The notes below the pieces were generated by a model. It ran no database searches. It worked only from the letters and a program-made list of their open reading frames with translations, and was not told where the DNA came from. The position numbers and the translations under genes are program-made. Positions 57,025 to 64,000 of a stretch of 64,000 nucleotides of DNA are shown in pieces (positions within the stretch are counted from its first letter, which is position 1; every line of letters starts with the position of its first letter). Source of the stretch: Jacaranda mimosifolia (taxonomy: Eukaryota; Streptophyta; Magnoliopsida; Lamiales; Bignoniaceae); NCBI GenBank assembly GCA_018894105.1, contig CM032121.1, forward strand, positions 7,296,507 to 7,360,506, given 5' to 3'.

Positions 57025-59810
57025 TTAATTGGAGCTGGCACCCTCATCAGCAGCAGGGTCGAGCACCTCGCCAGTGGGAACAGCAATGGGTGCGGGCTCA
57101 GGCAAAGCAACGGCAACGGGGATATGCCTCTATTTCATCTTTCAAGCAAGATATGATGAGCAGCTTTCAGATGAGAGATTTGGGGTTGATGAATTACTTC
57201 CTAGGGATGGAAGCAGTGCTACCTCTGGCATTTTCATCTCTCAAGAGAAATATGCCAATAATCTGCTGAAGAAGTTCAACATGTAAAATTGCAAGGCTGG
57301 GAGTATCCCAGGTGAGTGAAAACGAACTGTGGGAGTAGATCATGCTAACGCATTGGCCACACTAGCTTCCATGATTAGTAGAAGGTATTAATATCCGGCC
57401 AATAGAGATCGAAGTGAAAGAGGATCCTGCATACTGCAATCAAAGAAGGCCACGCCGATCAAGAAGGGCCGGCTATATTTTGCAGGAATTACCTTTCGGG
57501 AATAGAAAAATGTGCAGCAGCATCGACCGTCCCCTCCTTCACCTCGAAGGCAAAGTCGCCGGCGAACTCAAACTCCTTAGCGACGGCCTTTAGCCCCCGC
57601 TCGACCTCAGCTTATCTTCTTTCATCCACAGTCAGCTGCGCCTCCAATACGCCCTCTACTCTCGCGGCCTAAACGACCGTTCCCTCTGCACCACCCTCTT
57701 CCTCAGGGTAAGGTTGCAGATGCTCATCAAGCAAGTAGCTTATGCGGGTTTGGTCTTTCGGTCGAAAACAGTAGCCCAAAAACTGCAGTTGCTTAAGGGC
57801 CTTTCCAAATGAGCTCCGGGCATCGTCGAAAGCGAAAATGACTCTTGCATCCTGGAATGCCGGGTTTAAAATAAACTACTACACTGCCTCCCGATGCACC
57901 AACGATAGTATGCGATTAAACTCAGCCTGAGCCTCCGCCAGACCTATATTCCGGCCCGCAGATCGACCAGAATCATAAGCGACCTGTAGGTCCAACTGCA
58001 GCTTCTTCACCAGCCCGTCCATCTTTGTCCTCTCCTGGACAGCCACGATCACTTGCTCATCCTTTTGCTCGAGATCCTTTGTCAGCTGCCCAACCTGCCT
58101 CTCCAGCTTGTCAACTCTCATTTGCGAAGACTCGAGTTGGGCCTTCAGAGTCTCCGCGTCCCCACCGGCAACCAGTTGTTCTCGATCAGCCAGAGCCAAC
58201 TCCAACCTCCTGTAAAAGTTGTACCCGAACTGGCCGACCTGAGAGGCAGTACTGTTAGAATATCGATCAGCACGAAGCGATATAAAAATAAAGTAGAGAA
58301 CTTTACCATGTTGGCATGATAAGCCAACTCCCGAAGAGCCGCATCCTGGCTCAGTCCCATAATTCTCCTCTGGTCAGCCACGAACTGACCTGCTAATAAA
58401 ACCTTCAGAGGAGCAGCTCCAGTCGGCCCCGCAGAGTCCATAGAGAGTGAATTATGCACGACCGTGCTAGGTTATGTCCCAAATCGAGGAGAAGGAAATT
58501 TTGGCAAGTTGAACAGCAGTTCATCCCCTTGATTGCCAAAGAGATCATCCCCGGTCGGTGGTCCCAACCCCGCTGCTTTCCCCTTTCCCTTCCCGACAGC
58601 AGCCCTCTTTGGAGCAGGCCCCCCTACTCTACCATTGCCCTCTTGCCCTGACCTGTGGGGCTGCCACCTATGGTCGCGAGCTGTCGACCAGGTGATGGCG
58701 TCGAAGAGGGAGTAGGCGCCGCAACCTCTTGGCGAGGCTCCTCGATCGCAGCGGCTGCTCGGCGAGCCGTAGTACCCTGTCGCCGTTGTCGATTTCTCTC
58801 TGCCCTTGCCAAAGCCTCTACTCTCGACCTGTTTATGATTCATGCGCGATCAGTCAAACAACAAAATAACAAGAGTCAAAATGATAACAGCAATGAAAAA
58901 GCAACAAATTAAAAGAAACACAATCTACCTAGTCGATCATTCGCAGGCATGTTTAACAGAGCTTGTGATAACCCATCCAACATTAAATGCCTCTCCTCGA
59001 TAAAAACTGAGGCCTCCATCTAGCCAAATTCGACCAGGTCCCTAACGAAGGTATTTGGCCAGGTCGGGGTAAGGTTCCCTGGCATTTCGACATGCCCCTC
59101 CACCAGCCCTGAGGAATAGTAAAACCCCCTGCCACTCGAACAAACAGGTACCATTTTTCCATTCTTGCCCATATGAGGAAGCAAGGGCTACGAGAAACTT
59201 ACGGCGTGGTTGAGCAGTTAAATAATAGAAGCCCGACTCGTCGGCGCTACCTGACTTGCGAGACATAGGCAGATGAAAAAGGTTTGAAAAGTTTTCGAAA
59301 CTGGCAGGCTGATTGAACAGATGCATTAAAACAATGAAACTGCAGATGGTGGAAAAACAGTTGGGCAACAATTGAGTTATGCACACTTGAAGGCCCTTGA
59401 GCAGGTTAATCATGGTACCACTCAGGGGGAACCTAAGACCACATTTAAAAGCATCCTTGAAAATATTTATGCAACCTGCAGGAGGACGATACATTCGACC
59501 AATCTCCCCAGGAGTTAGAAGTTCGTATTTAGTCGGGATATGGTATAACTGCCTAAGATGCCTCAGGTCGACAGGGTTTATGGTGGACACAATCTCGCTG
59601 TAATGATTTAGTGTAAACAGTCAACCCCGCGAAGGAGGAATTTAGCTTGACCTAGCTTCATCCCCCTCACGATTGCTACTCGAGTTGTTGGAACTGGAAT
59701 CGTCACTCGACGACCCACTGGACTCTCCAAAAACATATCTAGGCCTATCAGATTGGATGGCCTCACTATCCCCTCCTCGACTACCCTCAAAACTTGATAA
59801 ACCCAACATG
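57025..59810 (-). pseudogene. Antisense ORF of the Tat-type gypsy element
   Basis: Reading leftwards from an ATG at about 59810 (MLGLSSFEGSRGGD), the minus strand encodes a Ser-rich acidic start with a TAG near 59645, then a conserved-looking region HLRQLYHIPTKYELLTPGE and GCINIFKDAFKCGLRFPLS (59565-59420). Next are a Lys- and Pro-rich linker (about 58800-58500), a coiled-coil segment (LESSQMRVDKLERQVGQL, 58140-58070) and an end PTGEVLDPAADEGASSN then TAA at 57025. A copia RT fragment interrupts it at about 57130-57500. Antisense ORFs in this position are known from Retand-like elements and related proteins are often labelled plant transposon protein; the function is unknown. Several stops and shifts make it non-functional here. 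Confidence 0.75.
57130..57500 (+). mobile_element. Copia RT fragment captured inside the gypsy antisense ORF
   Basis: On the plus strand, MMSSFQMRDLGLMNYFLGME (about 57153-57212) and, in another frame, GIFISQEKYANNLLKKFNM (57225-57286) are the block that follows the YVDD box of copia RT. The rest, to about 57500, is weaker. Antisense-ORF homology stops before and resumes after it. No LTR or TSD was seen. Confidence 0.75.
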
Positions 59811-60159
59811 ATGTCAAAAATCTAAAGGGCAGGAAGTGGAAATGAAGGAGCACTTATTGAATGGAAGAGCTAAAAGCAGAAAATCTTGAATGCGAGGACG
59901 TTTGGATAAGCGGTCGACCAGAAGCTAATGCAGTAAAAGTAAAAATGGCTGGTTTTACCGCAGGTATTTATAGGGGTGCGCACGCGGGGACCCAAGAGCT
60001 GTAATAATGCAGGTAACCGCCACGCCGCCCCACGCGCGCCATGATGTAACCGCTCGATAAATGTGCCAAACCCTAGTCGATTCTTAAAACTGATTATCAA
60101 GCTACTTCCCAACGCTTCTCGTCGAATCCTCGTTCAGCTTTGGGAAGTGGGGGGACTCA

Positions 60160-60853
60160 TGATACGGGGTGGCCCAAGTAGCTCGGCCCAAACCAAGTTG
60201 GCCCAGAAATGCAGCGCCAAGCCCAGTCTTTGTATCAGAGGCCCATAGACGCCATCGACCTCGGTCGACCTTTTTCTCGACTCGCGACACTGATGCATTT
60301 CCAGAACGGTGTTTGGTCGATCGAGTCGACCATAGAGGTCGACACAGTACAATACTATGCCTCCACATTAAATGCACTGACGGGCGGTATGCCTCCGCAT
60401 TAATGGCGCATCCCGCCCCCCTTTACCGTCTGACAGAGGAGGCGCTCCAACAGTGTACTCCCCTGCCTTAAAGCCTAGAAAGATGGCCACCTGGAGGGGC
60501 TGAGGGAGGAGAATTGTCCAATCGCCCCTCATACAAGGACAAAAGGCCCTTCCTATTCGTCAGGGGCATCACAGACAAATCCCCAGGTGGAGAAGGATAT
60601 AAATACCCTCATTCCAGCCTTCTAAAGGTATGCTCTGATATATACAAAAAGCCCATACTCTGCTACTCTGATTATCTCGTCGACCTGTATTGACTTGAGC
60701 GTCGGATGGCCTTAGCCGAGGCCTTCTCGGCTAGCCTAACGTTTGCTGGTGATTGCAGAATTCAGCCCACCTGAGCAAGTATATCGATCAGAGAGGTCGA
60801 GTTTCATCCAATTTGCTAATTTGACCAATACACAATGAATCGAACCCTCATCA
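60160..60853 (+). repeat. Gypsy 3' LTR, 694 bp
   Basis: Aligns with the 5' LTR; the 24-bp length difference lies near 60315-60345 (GAGTCGACCATAGAGGTCGA). TATAAATA near 60599. Confidence 0.95.
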
Positions 60854-61615
60854 TATATGATTACGCATAAAAGTATAAACACAATTCTTTTAAAATTATT
60901 ATTTTTAAATTTATAATTTAGCAAGCTCTTTTGAATTTTTTGATAAAATATAATTAAAAAAATTATAAAATACTTTATAATTAGAGTGCTTAATTTTTTT
61001 TGTAATAAGAGAACGATTTATTGTACTTTTTCATAAGTTTAATTTGAAAAGTTGTTCATAGAATGGACAACTCTTCATTTATTAATTTATATATATTTTT
61101 TAATCATTCGAAGATATGCATATATAAATAATATTTTAAACTATATATATTTCATTAGCATGGACTAAGTCGATGATACTTCTACCTTTTTTTATTATAA
61201 AAATTGATATGCGCATCATTATTCTTATTTTTATTATTTATTATTTATTATATTTTTATAATAATTTAATAATTTTTATAATGTTACTAAAAATATATAA
61301 ATAAAATATATAATTAAATAAAAAACGTAGCAATCAAATAAGTTGGAATATAATATCAAATGTTTACAAAGTGAAGATTTTTTTTCTTAAATATAAAAGT
61401 ATTTTGTTAAATTTTTTAGTGATATAGGTTCATTTTCGATGGATTGGGAATAGTTAAACCCATGGAGGATGGAGGGAATGGCTAAATCCATCTTTTTGGG
61501 AATGAGGATTCCGACAGGAATGGGTATTCCCATCTCTAAATTATACTAATCATAAGTTTGGAAATTGACTTGAAAATGGTCATTCCATTACCACCTCATT
61601 CATGCATACCAATCA

Positions 61616-62307
61616 TATCATAGGTAATTATGATCAATATAGAAATACCATTCCTATATTGTACATCAATAAATTTTAGCAATTGTGATATTGTTCGTAC
61701 ATTATTCCTACAATATTAAAAGTATTTGAACAAATCATTTTTCTTTTTTATTTTTTTTTAGAGAGCATTACAAATGACGAAATATTATTCTTTCAACAAA
61801 GCAATATATTCATATTCTCAAATATTCTCAAATTAAATAATCAAATATAAACTACACACAAAAGCACATAAAATGCATGCACAAACAATGTGTCAATTAT
61901 TGATCGAACACAAGACCTCCCACTTAAAAGGGAAAATGGATGTCGCTTAGGGTACATTACACTTTTAAATTTCAAATCTTACACAGGCATTTAAGAAAAA
62001 GTTTACTAAAATTTGTTTGTTGATTCCATCCAAAACTCCCCCAAATGTAAGAAATTGTAAATGCCGAATAAGAAGGAAACTGAAAATAATGTAAACACTC
62101 TTGATCTGTTATTAAGGCTAAAAACGTCCATTAATATGCAATGGACGGTCACTTCCAAATAAGAAGTAATTATTTAAGATGGAAGGATCAGAAATATTTA
62201 TCTATCTGTTGAAGAGTGGCATCAATATTTGCACTGCAAATGTAATTGCCAACGGAATCTAAATAAGAAAACGTTTCCTGCCAAAGGAAACGGAATATTC
62301 CTTTATT
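61616..62307 (-). other. Spacer and 3' flank of SAUR copy 5
   Basis: A SINE-like piece on the minus strand lies at about 61885-61950 (GTGGGAGGTC, TGTGTTCGATC). From 62040 the sequence matches the 3' flank of SAUR copy 3 (31490-31804). No gene. Confidence 0.6.
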
Positions 62308-62586
62308 TTAGTTGTATTCTTTTTCTATCCGCCACCGGAGATGAAGAAAATCCTCAACTGAACAGGGCAGCATTAAGAGACCATCGGTTTGATAGCCATA
62401 TACTTCACTAGCTTTATCAAGAAGCATTTGGAAAAGGGGATTGTACAAATATGAGATTGGAATGGAAAATCTCTGAAATGCAGAATAATCTTGATAATTA
62501 TGATCATCATTTGCTAATAATCCCACTTGCACTGCCATCCATCCTTTCTTCAACTTCATCTTCTTACCCCCTTGCAATATTTGCAT
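62308..62586 (-). CDS. SAUR: SAUR-like auxin-responsive protein, 92 aa (copy 5, intact)
   Basis: Single-exon ORF from ATG 62586 to TAA 62308; an upstream in-frame ATG at 62616 would add 10 residues. The chosen start gives the same distance to KKGW as in copy 2 and lies 107 bp from a TATAAAT box, against 110 bp in copy 2. Core blocks: GWMAVQVGL (15-23), FQRFSIPISYLYNPLFQ (38-54), LLDKASEVYGYQ (56-67), LPCSVEDFLHLRW (73-85). All parts of a SAUR domain are present with no stop. The expected role is the family one: inhibition of PP2C.D phosphatases and growth control by auxin. Flanks on both sides match copy 3, showing that the duplication included promoter and 3' DNA. It is the only copy in the window with no visible insertion between TATA box and stop apart from copy 2. 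Confidence 0.9.
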   Translation of the reverse strand: MQILQGGKKMKLKKGWMAVQVGLLANDDHNYQDYSAFQRFSIPISYLYNPLFQMLLDKASEVYGYQTDGLLMLPCSVEDFLHLRWRIEKEYN

Positions 62587-62692
62587 GTTTAATTTGGAGA
62601 AAAAAGTTATGATCATGTTGTTGGGTAGGAGGGTTTGTGGTTAATTTGGGTGTATTGGAGCAAGTACACTGATGAAATTAATATGGGTGAAT

Positions 62693-62699
62693 ATTTATA
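62693..62699 (-). promoter_or_regulatory. TATA box of SAUR copy 5
   Basis: TATAAAT in the context CTTCACCCCTATAAATATTC, shared with copy 3. Confidence 0.7.
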
Positions 62700-63248
62700 G
62701 GGGTGAAGCTTTGGCAAAGACAACACAAGACAAACTTTTCCTATGTATTAATTGGTAATGGTTTAATGATAATTGATACACTCTATGCTTTATATATAGG
62801 TCTTATTTTCCCTATTTTTGGTCTTTGCTCTTCGTAGATGCCTATTTGTTTTGTTCTGGTTTGCTTTGTATTGGCCAACGATTCCTGGAATAATCTACAT
62901 AGATTATGGAGTATCTGCTAAGCGCCAGGAACTTGGATTTGCAGCCTGTCAATTAAAAATTATGGAATTTCTTGACTGAGATTAGAAAACAAAGATTAAA
63001 GGTGCAAATCATTACTAACTGTATGTATTCCACTAAGTGACAAAATCGAACACTTAGCAACAAGAATGTTACAATCCTCATAGTTTATAACTGGCAATTA
63101 GATGCCAAAAGTTAAAACTTATCATGGATACTGCTGACTTGGCTTTCAATTCTATTAATTAACAATGAAATATGAAGTATATATACATTGGTCAAATTAG
63201 TATGGGAGTACTAGTACCAAGCTTAAAAAAATTGTACTTTAAGCTTCA
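62700..63248 (-). promoter_or_regulatory. Upstream region of SAUR copy 5
   Basis: Matches the upstream region of copy 3 over several hundred bases. The block TTATGGAGTATCTGCTAAGC...GGAACTTGGATTTG (about 62905-62941) is conserved at copies 3 and 4. Copia sequence begins at 63249. Confidence 0.6.
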
Positions 63249-64000
63249 TGTTGAAACCCAGGAGGATCTATTGCGGAAACAATGAAATAATAGTAAAATA
63301 ATTCGATGTAAAGTGACAACAAGATTTAACGTAGTTCGGCGATATGCCTAATCCACCCGACAAAGAAAAGGAATTTTATTGATCTCAAATCAAAGTGTAA
63401 GTACAAATTTGAATCCCACAAATCTCACGAAAACACCTAACACCCTCGTTCTAAACTCCGTCTTGAGAGAATTACTCAAAAGCAGTAAAGAAACCCTTGT
63501 GTTATGTTCGTGATACTTTTCCCGAAAGAAAAAACTAATATTTATAGTCGAAAACCGAAGCCCAAGGCCAATGGGATTGCATCGTGCGCTGGGCGCACAC
63601 AAATCTGCTTCTGCCAAGAAAAACCCGAACATGGGCAAAAAGTTTGAGCCCCGGCGCAAAGTTACTGTTCACTACATGCCGGGGCGCACAACACGTCTTT
63701 TTGTGCCCTTTTCTCCCCTGTACACGCCTTGGCGCAACTTATCTCGCGCCCCAGCGTGCAGCATCCTTCCAACACGCGCCGGGGTGTGTTCTCAAGCCCA
63801 TTTCGACCACTTTGCTCTGTTTCGCTTCATTTATTCCGTTCCTTGTTAATTTTACCTCAAATTTCAAGGCAAAATCAACAATTCTCCACCTTGACTTGAA
63901 ATTTTCATTCATCTTCTTTGTCCCTGCCCCCAACAGGGCCTGTTATTTAAGTCTGCAAACATTAATCAAATCCAAGCAATGCTCGAATTTGATTCCTGGA
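63249..64000 (-). mobile_element. Copia A-family element, 3' end, cut by the window edge
   Basis: The complement of 63249-63880 is a 632-bp LTR matching the copia A 3' LTR, from TGTTGATTTTGCCTTG to GGGTTTCAACA. The primer-side polypurine region (ATGAAAATTTCAAGTCAAGG then TGGAGAAT) and the end of RNase H follow to the window end: KFEHCLDLINVCRLK and a TAA complementary to 63943-63945. TATA and GC-rich U3 repeats are present as in copia A. Orientation is opposite to copia A. Confidence 0.93.

Larger units (their letters stand above)
49747..60853 (+). mobile_element. Ty3/gypsy LTR retrotransposon, Tat-type, 11.1 kb
   Basis: Two LTRs, a 5-bp TSD TATAT (49742-49746 and 60854-60858), a primer site and a polypurine tract GGGAAGTGGGGGGACTCA (60142-60159). 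Coding order is gag, protease, RT, RNase H, a second archaeal-type RNase H, integrase, then a long downstream region with an antisense ORF. The extra RNase H and antisense ORF point to the Tat lineage (Retand-like). All ORFs carry stops, so it is not autonomous. Confidence 0.96.
49349..61615. mobile_element. TIR element (about 1.15 kb) interrupted by the gypsy element
   Basis: Left end GTGATTGGTATGCAGGAATGG; right end the complement of TGATTGGTATGCATGAATG. Both arms are rich in GGAATGGAAT/ATTCCATTCC motifs (49360-49560 and 61440-61610), like hAT or Harbinger MITEs. The gypsy insertion and its TSD occupy 49742-60858; the rest is non-coding. TSD not identified. Confidence 0.6.

Noticed and set aside
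58025..58912. Plus-strand ORFs rich in Pro, Ser and Arg
   Set aside because: They are shadows of the antisense ORF of the gypsy element, which has the more protein-like composition.

Overview
This window looks like nuclear DNA of a eudicot plant. It is AT-rich, contains a canonical MIR166 locus and SAUR-type auxin genes, and is dominated by plant transposons: Ty1/copia, Ty3/gypsy of the Tat type, hAT, MULE, CACTA, TRIM, SINE and Tourist-like MITEs. No species can be named from the sequence. Host genes are few and all lie on the minus strand: one MIR166 locus with two hairpins (5.59-5.87 kb), and a dispersed tandem family of five SAUR loci plus one extra fragment (12.9, 23.3, 31.8-41.6, 45.8, 46.5 and 62.4 kb). 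Only the SAURs at 23.1-23.4 kb and 62.3-62.6 kb keep an open frame.

Layout. 0-13 kb: intergenic DNA with a long-TIR element (1.78-2.79 kb), two CACTA-type MITEs, the MIR166 pair, a G-run array, an ACGTG-rich segment and Tourist-like MITEs, ending at a truncated SAUR. 13.2-18.85 kb: a complete but mutated copia element (copia A, TSD AAGCG) inserted in the terminal repeat of a MITE. 18.9-31.8 kb: AT-rich DNA with a copia gag fragment, the intact SAUR at 23 kb, a small deleted copia element (copia C, 24.5-26.6 kb) and a 3.4-kb MULE with 9-bp TSD. 31.8-43.2 kb: a SAUR pseudogene split by copia B (31.95-41.11 kb), which itself carries a 4.3-kb hAT element (34.07-38.38 kb, TSD CATGTTAT); the same SAUR locus also carries a Tourist-like MITE, a TRIM and a hAT MITE. 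43-49 kb: SAUR remnants, SINE-like sequences and a copia remnant with a gypsy solo LTR inside. 49.3-61.6 kb: an 11.1-kb Tat-type gypsy element (TSD TATAT), with gag, protease, RT, two RNase H domains, integrase and a downstream antisense ORF, inserted in an older TIR element. 62-64 kb: the second intact SAUR, then the 3' end of another copia A-family element on the minus strand, cut by the window edge.

How the parts fit. The SAUR copies share a TATA-to-ATG spacing of about 107-116 bp once insertions are subtracted, and three share an upstream block. The undisturbed copy at 62 kb therefore serves as an empty-site reference for dating and dissecting insertions in its paralogue at 31.8-42.9 kb. 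Almost all transposon coding regions are broken by nonsense mutations, many at Trp, Arg or Gln codons, as expected after decay of methylated cytosines. The hAT transposase is the best preserved, with a single in-frame stop seen. Boundaries, TSDs and motifs were read by eye from the sequence; family names rest on recognised motifs, not on searches.
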